NCBI GenBank assembly: GCA_036556425.1
Contig: DATBJJ010000125.1
Span: forward strand, 25,272 to 89,271
DNA length: 64,000 bases
Source of the DNA: DATBJJ01 sp036556425
Lineage (GTDB): Bacteria > Acidobacteriota > Vicinamibacteria > Vicinamibacterales > 2-12-FULL-66-21
Direction: 5' to 3'
The notes under the pieces were generated by a model, which saw nothing but the letters and a program-made list of their open reading frames with translations, did no database searches and was not told the origin of the DNA. Made by a program: the position numbers and the translations under genes. The stretch's first letter is position 1. Every line of letters starts with the position of its first letter. Positions 33,037-41,949 of the stretch are shown piece by piece.

Positions 33037-33581
33037 GATTCGTCACGGTCGGAGGGCGTTTCGGCCTGGCGCAGCACGTCGTGCAGCCACACGCGCGCGA
33101 ACGCCCACTCGTTCTTGACGGTCGCGGGGGAGAGGTCCATCGCGGCCGCGGTTTCTTCGATCGTCAGTCCGGCGAAGTATCGCAGCAGGACGATCTTCGC
33201 CTTTTGCGGATCCATTTGCTCGAGCCGCGTGAGGGCTTGATCGATCGCGAGCACGTCGTGCAAGGGAGGCGCGAGCGCCGGCGATTCGGCATCCAGCTCG
33301 ACCCGCTGCTGCTCGCCCCCGTGCTTGACCCGGCGATAGTGCCGCGCCCGCTCCACGAGGATGCGGCGCATGGCAATGGCCGCCGCGGCAAAGAAATGCC
33401 CGCGCTTGTCCCACCGCTTCTCCGCGCCGCTTCCCGCCAGACGCAGATAGGCCTCGTGGACGAGCGCAGTCGGCTGCAGCGTGAGTCCGGCCGGCTCGCG
33501 CGCGATGCGGCTGCGGGCCAACCGCCTGAGCTCGTCGTACACCTGCGGCAGGAGCTCCGCCGAAGAGCCTGATTCGGTCAC
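33033..33581 (-). CDS. ECF-type RNA polymerase sigma factor (TIGR02999-like)
   Basis: 182-aa sigma factor of the ECF-like group found in Acidobacteriota and Planctomycetota beside Ser/Thr kinases. Region 2 includes ELLPQVYDELRRLARSRIA and LQPTALVHEAYLRL, with RGHFFAAAAIAMRRILVERAR typical of the group. Region 4 is ALTRLEQMDPQKAKIVLLRYFAGLTIEETAAAMDLSPATVKNEWAFAR, here in part. No anti-sigma gene is present. The gene overlaps the kinase start by four bases (ATGA), so the kinase is the likely partner. It is divergent from the sigma-54 activator gene. Confidence 0.9.
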   Translation of the reverse strand: MTESGSSAELLPQVYDELRRLARSRIAREPAGLTLQPTALVHEAYLRLAGSGAEKRWDKRGHFFAAAAIAMRRILVERARHYRRVKHGGEQQRVELDAESPALAPPLHDVLAIDQALTRLEQMDPQKAKIVLLRYFAGLTIEETAAAMDLSPATVKNEWAFARVWLHDVLRQAETPSDRDES

Positions 33582-33716
33582 GGATCAACCTCGAAGGTGG
33601 TGATTGTGGCACGAACCGGGGTCCTCGTAGCCACTCCTTCCAGAAACGGCGCATTGTCCGGTGACCGGCAATCAGGAACCGACATCAGAGCGAAATCGGC
33701 TGAGGAGATTGAGGTA

Positions 33717-34913
33717 ATGACCATGCGCACGTCGGCCACCGGGCTCGCGTTGATCGAACGACATCCCTGCATGGACGAGGGCGCGGCCCGGGCGTCGAGA
33801 CTCGAGGCGCGCGTCAAGGCATTGAGCGGCGAACGCGATGCTCGCACGGGGTGCCGCCGCGTGGTCGGCGAATCGCCCCAGTGGACCAGGACGCTCACCG
33901 AGGCGACGCAGGTCGCCGCGACCGAGACGACCGTGCTGCTCCTCGGCGAGTCGGGCACGGGCAAAGAAGTGGTTGCGCGGTATCTGCATCGCGGGTCCGC
34001 GCGAAGCGCCGGACCGTTCGTCGCGCTGAACTGCGCGGCGCTGCCGGAGCAGCTCCTCGAAGCCGAGCTCTTCGGGTACGAGCGAGGCGCATATACCGGC
34101 GCGGCCCACAGCAAGCCGGGGCAGCTCGAACAAGCCGCCGGCGGCACGTTGTTCCTGGACGAAGTGGCGGAGATGAGCCCGTCCGCGCAGGCAAAACTGC
34201 TGCGCGTGCTGCAAGAGCGCGAGTTCCAGCGTCTCGGCGGCACGCGCGTGCTGCGCGCCGATGTCCGGATCGTCGCCGCGACGAACCGCGATTTGAACCG
34301 CGCGATCGCGAACGGCCAATTTCGCGAGGACCTGTACTACCGTCTCAATGTCTTCGCCATTCGCCTGCCGGCCCTGCGCGATCGGCCGTCCGACATTCTT
34401 CCGCTGAGCGATGCGTTCCTCGTCGAGATCGGGCGCGGCCTCGAGCGCGCGCCGGCCGGACTGTCGCGCGCGGCGCGCTCGCTATTGATGGAGTACGAGT
34501 GGCCTGGCAACGTCCGCGAGCTGCGCAACACGCTCGAGCGGGCCGCAATCCTCTGCGACGGCGGTGTCATCACCGCGGAGCACCTGGGGATCGTTGCCGC
34601 GCCTCCGCAGGCATCGCCCGCTCTCCTCGAAACGGCCGCGACCTCCGTCGCACCGCCCGCGTGCGCCGGCGATCTGCAATCGATGGAGCGCGCGATGATC
34701 GCGCAGGCTCTCCGGAACGCGCGGTTCAACAAGTCGAAAGCCGCGAAGACGCTCGGCCTCACGCGGCATCAGCTGTATGTGCGGATGCGCAAGTACGGCT
34801 TTCTGGAAACCGACAACGCGCCGGTGGTCGACTTCACCAACAGGCCACGGACGGCCACGAACGCGGCGCGCCCCTATGTCATCAGCCGCAACAGCGAAGT
34901 GAGGGTTCAATGA
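33717..34913 (+). CDS. Sigma-54-dependent activator (AAA+ and Fis-type HTH)
   Basis: 398-aa enhancer-binding protein. It lacks a receiver or other sensory domain, having only ~45 residues before the AAA+ core. Walker A is GESGTGKE (77-84). The sigma-54 contact loop is GAYTGA (124-129), a Phe-to-Tyr variant. Walker B is TLFLDE (144-149). FREDLYYRLNVF and the WPGNVRELRN motif follow. The C-terminal Fis-like HTH reads FNKSKAAKTLGLTRHQLYVRM. ATG 33717 follows GAGGAG. Its stop overlaps the tolC-like ATG, so it is the first gene of the efflux operon and probably regulates that operon or sigma-54 promoters elsewhere. Confidence 0.92.
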   Translation: MTMRTSATGLALIERHPCMDEGAARASRLEARVKALSGERDARTGCRRVVGESPQWTRTLTEATQVAATETTVLLLGESGTGKEVVARYLHRGSARSAGPFVALNCAALPEQLLEAELFGYERGAYTGAAHSKPGQLEQAAGGTLFLDEVAEMSPSAQAKLLRVLQEREFQRLGGTRVLRADVRIVAATNRDLNRAIANGQFREDLYYRLNVFAIRLPALRDRPSDILPLSDAFLVEIGRGLERAPAGLSRAARSLLMEYEWPGNVRELRNTLERAAILCDGGVITAEHLGIVAAPPQASPALLETAATSVAPPACAGDLQSMERAMIAQALRNARFNKSKAAKTLGLTRHQLYVRMRKYGFLETDNAPVVDFTNRPRTATNAARPYVISRNSEVRVQ

Positions 34914-36262
34914 CGATTCGTATTCGCGCGGCCTGCGTCCTTGCGTTGGCCGTGCCCGCGATCGCCGCGGCCCAGCCCGCGCGTGCGAGCCGCGAACGCC
35001 TGTCGCTCGACACCGCCATTCGGCTGGCCGTCGAGAACAACCGTCAGTTGCGGACGGCGCGGCTGCAAGTGGAAAAAGCGGACGGAGACGTTGCGGTCGC
35101 GCGTTCGCGCCGCCTTCCGTCGTTCGACACCGAGGTGACCGCGTCGCAGCTCATGACGCCCGTCGACTTCGGGTTTCCGCAGGGCGCGTTCGGAACGTTC
35201 CCTGGCACCGGCCCGATTCCGGCGGCGGACACGGTCGTCAGCGTGCCGCGCCGGCCGACGATCTACGTGTCGTCGCAGGTCTCTCAGCCGCTCTCGCAGC
35301 TCTTTCGCATCGGCCTCGGCATTCGCAGCGCCACCGCGGCACGCGACATCGAGCGCGAGCGCGTGCGCGCGCAGCAGCTCTCGATCGTCAACAGCGTGAA
35401 GCGGCTCTACTTCGCGATTCTGCAGACCGAGAGCGCGCTCGAGGCGAACGACGAAGCGATCGCGCTCTATCGCGAGCTCGATCGCACGCTCCAGTTCCGT
35501 GTCACACAGAAAGTCGCGCTGCGCGCCGACGCGATGGACGTGCAGTTCCGCCTCGCGCAGGAGGAGCTGACGCGCACGACGGCGCGCAACACGCTCGAGT
35601 CCCAGAAGGAGCAGCTGAACCAGCTGCTCGGACGCGACGTGCGCACGACGTTCGACGTCGAGCATGTCGCCGAGATCTCGTTCGAGGAGGCGGACGTCGA
35701 CGCGGCGCGGACGCGCGCGCTCGAGACGCGGCCCGACGTGCAGGAAGCGCGGTTGAAGCTGCAGCAGGCGGATCTCGATCGGCGCCTCAAGAAGGCGGAT
35801 CGCATCCCCGACGTCAGCCTGGCCGTGTCGTACAGCTCGAACTTCAACGTCGACATCCTGCCGGCGAACCTCGCGACGTTCGGCGTGAACGTGAAATGGG
35901 AGCCGTTCGATTGGGGCCGCAAGGGCCGCGAGCTCGCCGGAAAGATCCGCACGCTCGAACAGGCGCGGCTCGGCGTGCGCGACGCGGAAGATCGCGCCGT
36001 GCTCGAGGTGAACAGCCGGTTCCGCGCGCTCGCCGAAAAGCGCGCGCTCCTCAACCTCGCGCGGATGGCGCAGGCCACGGTGCGCGAGAAGCTGCGCGTG
36101 AAGACGAATCAGTATCAAGTTCAGGCGGCGCTGCTCCCCGACGTGCTGCAAGTGCGCGCGGAGCTCGCCGATGCCGACGACCGGTATCAGCAGGCGCTGA
36201 TGGGATTCTGGACCGCGAAGGCCGATTACGAATTGGCAACAGGACAGGAAGGACTCCGATGA
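34910..36262 (+). CDS. Outer-membrane efflux protein (TolC family)
   Basis: 450-aa outer-membrane channel component of a tripartite efflux pump. The signal peptide is MTIRIRAACVLALAVPAIAAAQ. Two OEP repeats follow: LSLDTAIRLAVENNRQLRTARLQVEKADGD in part, and later DVDAARTRALETRPDVQEARLKLQQADLD in part. Coiled-coil segments around ALRADAMDVQFRLAQEELTRTTARN form the periplasmic tunnel. ATG 34910 overlaps the stop of the sigma-54 activator, and its own stop overlaps the adaptor start, so the three genes are translationally coupled. Confidence 0.92.
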   Translation: MTIRIRAACVLALAVPAIAAAQPARASRERLSLDTAIRLAVENNRQLRTARLQVEKADGDVAVARSRRLPSFDTEVTASQLMTPVDFGFPQGAFGTFPGTGPIPAADTVVSVPRRPTIYVSSQVSQPLSQLFRIGLGIRSATAARDIERERVRAQQLSIVNSVKRLYFAILQTESALEANDEAIALYRELDRTLQFRVTQKVALRADAMDVQFRLAQEELTRTTARNTLESQKEQLNQLLGRDVRTTFDVEHVAEISFEEADVDAARTRALETRPDVQEARLKLQQADLDRRLKKADRIPDVSLAVSYSSNFNVDILPANLATFGVNVKWEPFDWGRKGRELAGKIRTLEQARLGVRDAEDRAVLEVNSRFRALAEKRALLNLARMAQATVREKLRVKTNQYQVQAALLPDVLQVRAELADADDRYQQALMGFWTAKADYELATGQEGLR

Positions 36263-37398
36263 GAACGTCGATTGTCGTTGTCGCAATCGTTGCTGCCGGA
36301 TGGGCGGCGAGCGGCTGTTCCACGCCGCACGCGAGCGAGCCCAAGGCCGCCCAGCCAGTGAAGACCGCCGTCGTCACGCCCGCGCCGCCGCCGCCCGGCG
36401 TGCGGTACTCCGCGAGCATCGAGCCGTTCGAGCAGGTGTCGCTCGCGTTCAAGGCGTCCGGGTACGTCGACGCGCTGCTGCGCCGGAACGGCGCCGACGG
36501 AAGAGCGCGCGTCGCGCAGGCCGGCGATCGCATTACGCGCGGCGCGGTGCTCGGCCGCGTGCGGGACGCCGAGTATCGCGAGCGCGTCGGACAGAGCCGC
36601 GCGAAGCTCGCCGAAGGAGAAGCGTCGCTCGTGAAGGCCCGGCTCGATCTCGATCGCGCGCGTACGCTGTTCGCCTCGGACAGCCTGACGAAACCGGAGC
36701 TCGACGCCGCGCAAGCCGCGTTCGACGGCGCCCAGGCCAGAGTCGCCGCGGCGCGCGGCGATCTCGAGCTCGCGCTGACGGCGCTCGCGGATTGCTCGCT
36801 CGTTGCGCCGGCCGCCGGCGTCATCCTCGAGCGCAGAATCGAAGTCGGCACGCTGGCGTCGATTGGAACCGTCGGTTTCGTGCTCGGCGACTTGAGCTCC
36901 GTGAAAGCGCGGTTCGGGATCCCCGACGCGATGATCGCGTCGATTCGTCTCGGCGACGCCCTCGACGTCACCGTCGAAGGCGCCGGCGCGGCGACGTTCT
37001 CGGGACGCGTCACCGCGATCGCGCCCGCCGCCGATCCGCAGAGCCGCGTGTTCGACGTCGAGGTCGGCATCGCAAATCGGGACGGCCGCCTGCGTCCGGG
37101 CATTATCGGCACCGTGGCGATCGATCAGCGTGCGAGCGCCGCTGCCGCGGCGCTCCCGCGTCCGCTCGCGGTCCCTCTCACGGCCGTCGTTCGCTCCGCG
37201 CAGGGCACAAACGATTTCGCCGTGCTCCTCGTCGAGCGCCAGAAAGACGCCGACATCGCGCGCCTTCGCCGCGTCGAGCTCGGCGAAGTGGTGGGAAACG
37301 CGATCGCGGTCCTGAAGGGCATCAACTCTGGTGATCGTGTGGTCGTCAGCGGCGCGACGCTGCTGAGCGACGGCGATGCCGTGAAGGTCATTCAGTAG
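36259..37398 (+). CDS. RND efflux periplasmic adaptor lipoprotein (HlyD/MFP family)
   Basis: 379-aa membrane-fusion protein linking the inner-membrane RND pump to the TolC-like channel. The lipoprotein signal is VAAGWAASGCS, with the Cys at about residue 20. The first beta-barrel/lipoyl half includes SLAFKASGYVDALLRRNG. A helical hairpin follows (SLVKARLDLDRARTLFASDSLTKPELDAAQ in part). The second lipoyl half contains LVAPAAGVILERRIEVGTL. The C-terminal membrane-proximal domain ends GDRVVVSGATLLSDGDAVKVI. The ATG overlaps the preceding stop. The RND gene starts 74 bp downstream, beyond a heptamer repeat array. Confidence 0.92.
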   Translation: MRTSIVVVAIVAAGWAASGCSTPHASEPKAAQPVKTAVVTPAPPPPGVRYSASIEPFEQVSLAFKASGYVDALLRRNGADGRARVAQAGDRITRGAVLGRVRDAEYRERVGQSRAKLAEGEASLVKARLDLDRARTLFASDSLTKPELDAAQAAFDGAQARVAAARGDLELALTALADCSLVAPAAGVILERRIEVGTLASIGTVGFVLGDLSSVKARFGIPDAMIASIRLGDALDVTVEGAGAATFSGRVTAIAPAADPQSRVFDVEVGIANRDGRLRPGIIGTVAIDQRASAAAAALPRPLAVPLTAVVRSAQGTNDFAVLLVERQKDADIARLRRVELGEVVGNAIAVLKGINSGDRVVVSGATLLSDGDAVKVIQ

Positions 37399-37459
37399 CT
37401 GGAAGCTGGCAGCTGGAAGCTGGTAGCTGGAAGCTGGAAGCTGGAAGCTGGTAGCTGGA
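37397..37459 (+). repeat. Nine tandem heptamers AGCTGG(A/C/T)
   Basis: Nine consecutive 7-bp units start at 37397 and every 7 bp to 37453. Six read AGCTGGA, two AGCTGGT and one AGCTGGC. The array begins within the stop codon of the adaptor gene and ends 14 bp before the RND ATG. It fills almost the whole intergenic space of the operon. Confidence 0.92.
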
Positions 37460-37472
37460 ACTGAGAAAAACC

Positions 37473-40400
37473 ATGACGAACGAACAGCATCAGATAGAGC
37501 GGACGCACAACACCGCGCGCTTCTTCACCGAATCACGGCACGTCGCATGGGTGCTGCTCGTCGCCACGTGCGTGTGGGGCGTCTTCGGCTACATGAAGAT
37601 GCCGCAGCGAAAGGATCCCGACATTCCGGTGCGGCAAGCGCTCGCGCTCTGCCCGTGGCCCGGCGCCAGCGCAGAGAAGATCGAGCAGCTCGTGACGCGC
37701 CGCATCGAAGAGAAGATCGCCGAGAACGTGCGCGTCGAGAAGATCGAATCGAATACGCGCACGGGCATCACTGCGGTCTACATCACCCTCGTCGAAGGCA
37801 CGAAGGATACCGCCAAGGAATTCGACGACATCAAGCTCAAGCTCGACGCAGTCACGGATCTTCCGGATGGCGCGGGGCCGATCGATTTCGTCAAGGATTT
37901 CGGCGACACGGCTGCGCTGATGTTGACGGTCGCGAGCCCGCGCGCATCCGACGCCGACGTCCGCGCGCGCGCCGACGCGGTGCGCAAGGAGCTCGTGGCG
38001 ACGCGCCGCGCGGCCGGCTCCAGCGGCGGCTCGCGAATCACGTTCGTGCAGGCGCTTCCCTCGTCCGTCCCTACGGATCTCGTTCGCCGGCCGCTGCGGC
38101 TGTTCGCCGACGCCGCGACCGCCGAGGGCGTCGTGCGCGACGCGCGCATCATCCTGGGCTCCGGCTTCATTGCCGTCGACGCGATCTCCGATAAGGACGA
38201 CACGGCGCTTCGTGAGTTCGTGCAGCGCTTCACCAGCGATCGGCTTCGCGCCTCCGAGTTTCACCCCGACGCCTGGCCGGTCGCGGTCATTCGCGATCCG
38301 TCCGGCACGGAAGCGCAGCTGCTAGGCGTCGCGGGCGACAAGTACAGCTATCGCGAGCTCGACGACTACACCGATCTGATCGCGCGCACGCTCAAGGCGC
38401 TGCCGATGGTGTCGAAGGTGACGCTGTCCGGCCTCCTTCAGGAACAGGTGTACCTCGAGTACTCGCAGGAGCGTCTTGCCGCGTATGGCGTGAAAGTCGG
38501 CGCGCTCGATCGCATACTCGGCGCGCGAAACATTTCGATTCCCGGCGGCATCATCGAGTCGGGCGACAAGAAGCTCACGATCGACCCGTCCGGCGAGTTC
38601 AAGAGCGAGCACGAGATCGGCGACGTGCTCGTGCCGACGACGAACGGCCGATCGCTCTACCTGCGCGATCTGGTGACCGTCGCGCGCGGCTACGAGAGCC
38701 CCGCACGTTTCCTCAACTTCCACTCGATCAGGAACGAGAAGGGAGAGTGGCGGCGCGCGCGCGCGGTCACGCTGGCCGTGCAGATGCGCTCGGGCGAGAA
38801 GATTGGAGAATTCGGCGAGGCGGTCGACGCGAAGCTGGAAGAGCTGAAGGCGCAGGTGCCTGCCGATTTGATCTTCGCGCGGACGTCGGATCAACCGCTG
38901 CAAGTGGACGAGAACATTCACCTGTTCATGGGCAGTCTCTACGAGGCGGTCGCCCTCGTCGTACTCGTCTCGCTCATCGGGTTCTGGGAATGGCGCTCCG
39001 CGCTGCTGATGGCGTTCTCGATCCCGATCACGCTTGCGATGACGTTCGGGATGATGCAGATGCTCGGCATCGATCTGCAGCAGGTCTCGATTGCGTCGCT
39101 CATCATCGCGCTCGGCCTGCTCGTCGACGATCCCGTCGTCGCCGGCGACGCGATCAAGCGCGATCTCGCCGCGGGACACCCCCCGATCGTCGCCGCATGG
39201 TGGGGACCCACGAAGCTGGCGAAGGCGATCCTCTTCGCCACGATCACGAACATCGTGGCGTACGCGCCATTCCTGCTGCTGCCGGGTGACTCCGGCAACT
39301 TCATCTACAGCCTGCCCGTCGTCATCGGGTGCTCGCTGGTGGCATCGCGGGTCGTCTCGATGACGTTCATCCCGCTGCTCGGGTACTACCTGCTGCGGCC
39401 GAAAGCGGAGCCGCCGATCGAAGAGCGCCGGAAGAGCGGATTCGCGGCGGCCTACTATCGAATCGGGAGCGCGGCGATCCGGCATCGCTGGGCGTTCCTC
39501 ACGGCGTCGCTGGCAATCCTCGCGCTCGGCGGCGTGTTCATGAGCCAGTTGAAGACGCAGTTCTTCCCGAAGGATCTGCAGTACCTCTCATATGTCGATG
39601 TCTGGCTGCCCGAGGACGCGCCGGCCGCGGCAACCAATCGCGTGGCGCGCGAGGTCGAGGCGACGATTCAACGCGTCGCGGACGAGTACGCGAAGGCGCA
39701 TTCCGACGATCCCAAACAGCCGCGCACGGTGCTCAAGTCGTTGACGACGTTCGTCGGCGGAGGGGGACCGCGGTTCTGGCTGTCGGTTGCGCCCGAACAG
39801 CGGCAGCCGAACTACGCGCAAGTCATCGTCGAGGCGATCGACAAGCACGACACGACGCACCTCGTGGAAGCGATCCAGTCGGCGCTGAGCGCGACGATTC
39901 CAGGCGTGCGGCTCGACGTGCGTCAGCTCGAGACCGGCGCGCCGGTCGGCATTCCCGTATCGATTCGCGTGTCCGGTGAAGATCCGGCGACGCTGCGGCG
40001 CCTGGCTGGCCGCGTGAGCGAGATTCTTCGATCGAACCCGACCGCCGTGCGCGTGCGCGACAACTGGGGACCGGAGAGCTTTGCGGTCCGCCTTCGCACC
40101 GATTCGGACAAGGCGAATCTCTCGGGTCTGACGAACTACGACGTCGCGGCGGCCGCGGCGTCCGCGATGTCGGGCGTGCCGCTGTCGGCGCTGCGAGAAG
40201 GCGACCGGCAGATTCCAATCGTGGCGCGCTTGCGGATGGAGGAGCGGGCGCGGCTCTCCGACATCAGAAGTTTATATGTGTATGCCAGCGAAGGGCAGCA
40301 GAAAGTGCCGCTGCAGTCGATCTCGTCGGTCGTCTACGAGATGCAGACAGAAAAGCTGCAGCGGCGGAATCAGTTCCCGACGGTGACGATCTCGGCGTTC

Positions 40401-41081
40401 ACGACGGACGGTGTGCTGCCTTCGGAACTCCTCTCCGCCGTGCGGCCGCAGCTCGACGAGTTCCAGAAGACGCTGCCGACGGCGTATCACATGGAGATCG
40501 GCGGCGAGCACGAAGAGCAGGTCAAGAACTTCAAGCAGCTCGCGATCGTGATGCTGATCTCGATCGTGTTGATCTATCTCGCGCTCGTGTTCCAGTTCGG
40601 CCACGCCATCAAGCCGGTGATCGTCTTCGCCGCGATTCCGTACGGCATCGTCGGCGCGCTGGCGGTGCTGTGGTTGATGGGCTCGGCATTCGGCTTCATG
40701 GCGTTCCTCGGCATCGCGAGCCTGATCGGGGTGATCGTCAGCCACATCATCGTGCTGTTCGATTTCATCGAGGAGCGCCACGCGGAAGGGGAGTCGCTGC
40801 AGGAGGCGCTGCTCGACGCCGGCATCATCCGGCTGCGGCCGGTGCTCATCACCGTGGCGGCAACGGTCACGGCGCTCTTCCCGCTCGCGGCGCATGGCGG
40901 TCCGCTGTGGGAGCCGTTGTGCTACGCGCAGATCGGTGGGCTGACGTTCGCGACGTTCGTGACGCTGCTCCTCGTGCCGGTGATCTACGCGACGTTCGTG
41001 CTCGATCTGAAGCTCGTGCGGTGGGATGCGCACGAGCGCCGGGAGGCACCCGCGGCTGATGCCGCCGTGTCGATGGCGTGA
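37473..41081 (+). CDS. RND-family efflux permease (AcrB/MdtB-type)
   Basis: 1202-aa inner-membrane proton-driven drug/solute pump. TM1 is near residues 25-42 (VAWVLLVATCVWGVFGYMKM). The N-terminal porter domain contains CPWPGASAEKIEQLVTRRIE. The TM4 proton-relay motif GLLVDDP is intact, with two adjacent Asp. The second half repeats the design, with FGHAIKPVIVFAAIPYGIVG and GFMAFLGIASLIGVIVSHII. It is longer than typical AcrB (~1050) owing to larger porter loops. It completes the tripartite pump with the two genes upstream. The short leader before the ATG lacks a strong ribosome site. Confidence 0.92.
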   Translation: MTNEQHQIERTHNTARFFTESRHVAWVLLVATCVWGVFGYMKMPQRKDPDIPVRQALALCPWPGASAEKIEQLVTRRIEEKIAENVRVEKIESNTRTGITAVYITLVEGTKDTAKEFDDIKLKLDAVTDLPDGAGPIDFVKDFGDTAALMLTVASPRASDADVRARADAVRKELVATRRAAGSSGGSRITFVQALPSSVPTDLVRRPLRLFADAATAEGVVRDARIILGSGFIAVDAISDKDDTALREFVQRFTSDRLRASEFHPDAWPVAVIRDPSGTEAQLLGVAGDKYSYRELDDYTDLIARTLKALPMVSKVTLSGLLQEQVYLEYSQERLAAYGVKVGALDRILGARNISIPGGIIESGDKKLTIDPSGEFKSEHEIGDVLVPTTNGRSLYLRDLVTVARGYESPARFLNFHSIRNEKGEWRRARAVTLAVQMRSGEKIGEFGEAVDAKLEELKAQVPADLIFARTSDQPLQVDENIHLFMGSLYEAVALVVLVSLIGFWEWRSALLMAFSIPITLAMTFGMMQMLGIDLQQVSIASLIIALGLLVDDPVVAGDAIKRDLAAGHPPIVAAWWGPTKLAKAILFATITNIVAYAPFLLLPGDSGNFIYSLPVVIGCSLVASRVVSMTFIPLLGYYLLRPKAEPPIEERRKSGFAAAYYRIGSAAIRHRWAFLTASLAILALGGVFMSQLKTQFFPKDLQYLSYVDVWLPEDAPAAATNRVAREVEATIQRVADEYAKAHSDDPKQPRTVLKSLTTFVGGGGPRFWLSVAPEQRQPNYAQVIVEAIDKHDTTHLVEAIQSALSATIPGVRLDVRQLETGAPVGIPVSIRVSGEDPATLRRLAGRVSEILRSNPTAVRVRDNWGPESFAVRLRTDSDKANLSGLTNYDVAAAAASAMSGVPLSALREGDRQIPIVARLRMEERARLSDIRSLYVYASEGQQKVPLQSISSVVYEMQTEKLQRRNQFPTVTISAFTTDGVLPSELLSAVRPQLDEFQKTLPTAYHMEIGGEHEEQVKNFKQLAIVMLISIVLIYLALVFQFGHAIKPVIVFAAIPYGIVGALAVLWLMGSAFGFMAFLGIASLIGVIVSHIIVLFDFIEERHAEGESLQEALLDAGIIRLRPVLITVAATVTALFPLAAHGGPLWEPLCYAQIGGLTFATFVTLLLVPVIYATFVLDLKLVRWDAHERREAPAADAAVSMA

Positions 41082-41386
41082 CGCGCATCTCGACAACACG
41101 CCGACGCACTCGACCCGCGGATGCTCGACAAGTATCTGCGGGTCGAATTCCGTACGGCCACCCGATCTGCGTCCCCGAGAACAAGGTGCGCCGATCGGCG
41201 CAGCCTGCCGCCCCTCACACATCTGGTGAAGGCCGAGACCGCCCCTCACAGAGGCCATATCTGATTGAAGACTCGAAGACTTACGCCATGGCGTCCGATC
41301 GGGATGCGACGGTCTGGAAGTTGCCCTCAGAGCATGCGAAACGTCGGCGCGCGAGTGCGCCGGCGGTCACTCTCAAGGAGATGACG
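41082..41386. other. Non-coding gap with perfect palindrome
   Basis: A 305-bp gap between the RND pump and the DUF4136 gene. It contains the perfect 14-bp palindrome GCGCCGATCGGCGC at 41188-41201, which could form a stem or serve as a binding site. No T-run follows, so it is not a clear terminator. An open frame runs through the region into the next gene but has no signal sequence or ribosome site of its own. Confidence 0.5.
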
Positions 41387-41911
41387 ATGGGTATCGCTCG
41401 GTTCGTGGCAACGGCAAGCCTGGCGCTGCTGGGCACGGTCGCGTTCGCGCAGAACGTGACCTACGACTTTGACAGGGGTGCGGACTTCTCGAAGTTCAAG
41501 ACGTACGCGTGGGTGCGCGGTACGAACCTGAACGACGAGTTGAACCACAAGCGAATCATGCGCGCCGTCGACGCGCAGTTGGCGTCGCGCGGCTTCGCGA
41601 AATCGGAGTCCGCCGCGAACGCCGACGTGCTCGTCGCGTATCACGCGACCTTCGACAAGAACCTCCAGATCAACGGATTCTCGTCGGGTTGGGGCGGCTA
41701 TCGCTTCGCAGGTAATCGAACCGGCACCGCGACGGTCGAGGAGATCGTCGTCGGCACGCTCGCGATCGACCTCGTCGACGCGAAGAGCAAGACGATCGTG
41801 TGGCGCGGCATGGCGACGAAGGAAGTAGACGTGAAGGCGAACGCGGACAAGCGCGAAAAGAACATCAATCGCGCCGCCGAGAAGCTCTTCAAGAACTATC
41901 CCCCAAAGTAG
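41387..41911 (+). CDS. DUF4136 exported protein
   Basis: 174-aa envelope protein of the DUF4136 family. ATG 41387 is chosen because AAGGAG ends six bases before it and a signal peptide follows directly (MGIARFVATASLALLGTVAFAQ). The mature part has family hallmarks: VTYDFDRGADFSKFKTYAWV, an internal VDAQLASRGFAKS and ADVLVAYHATF. It closes with LAIDLVDAKSKTIVWRGMA and a C-terminal AAEKLFKNYPP. Members are small periplasmic or lipoproteins of unknown role. A classical lipobox is absent here. The phosphotransferase gene begins 38 bp downstream. Confidence 0.85.
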   Translation: MGIARFVATASLALLGTVAFAQNVTYDFDRGADFSKFKTYAWVRGTNLNDELNHKRIMRAVDAQLASRGFAKSESAANADVLVAYHATFDKNLQINGFSSGWGGYRFAGNRTGTATVEEIVVGTLAIDLVDAKSKTIVWRGMATKEVDVKANADKREKNINRAAEKLFKNYPPK

Positions 41912-41949
41912 CGTCCGGCTTGACCGGACCAACCAACGAAGACACGACG

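Noticed and set aside
33606..33622. TGGCAC at 33606 as a sigma-54 promoter for the activator operon
   Set aside because: The -24 element is good, but the -12 position reads GGGGT instead of TTGCW, so the match is incomplete.
33658..33668. CCGGTGACCGG palindrome between the ECF sigma and sigma-54 activator genes
   Set aside because: Short and GC-rich, with no alignment to promoter elements; it could arise by chance in this base composition.
41078..41386. Long upstream extension of the DUF4136 frame
   Set aside because: No ribosome site or signal peptide; AAGGAG and a clear signal sequence point to ATG 41387.
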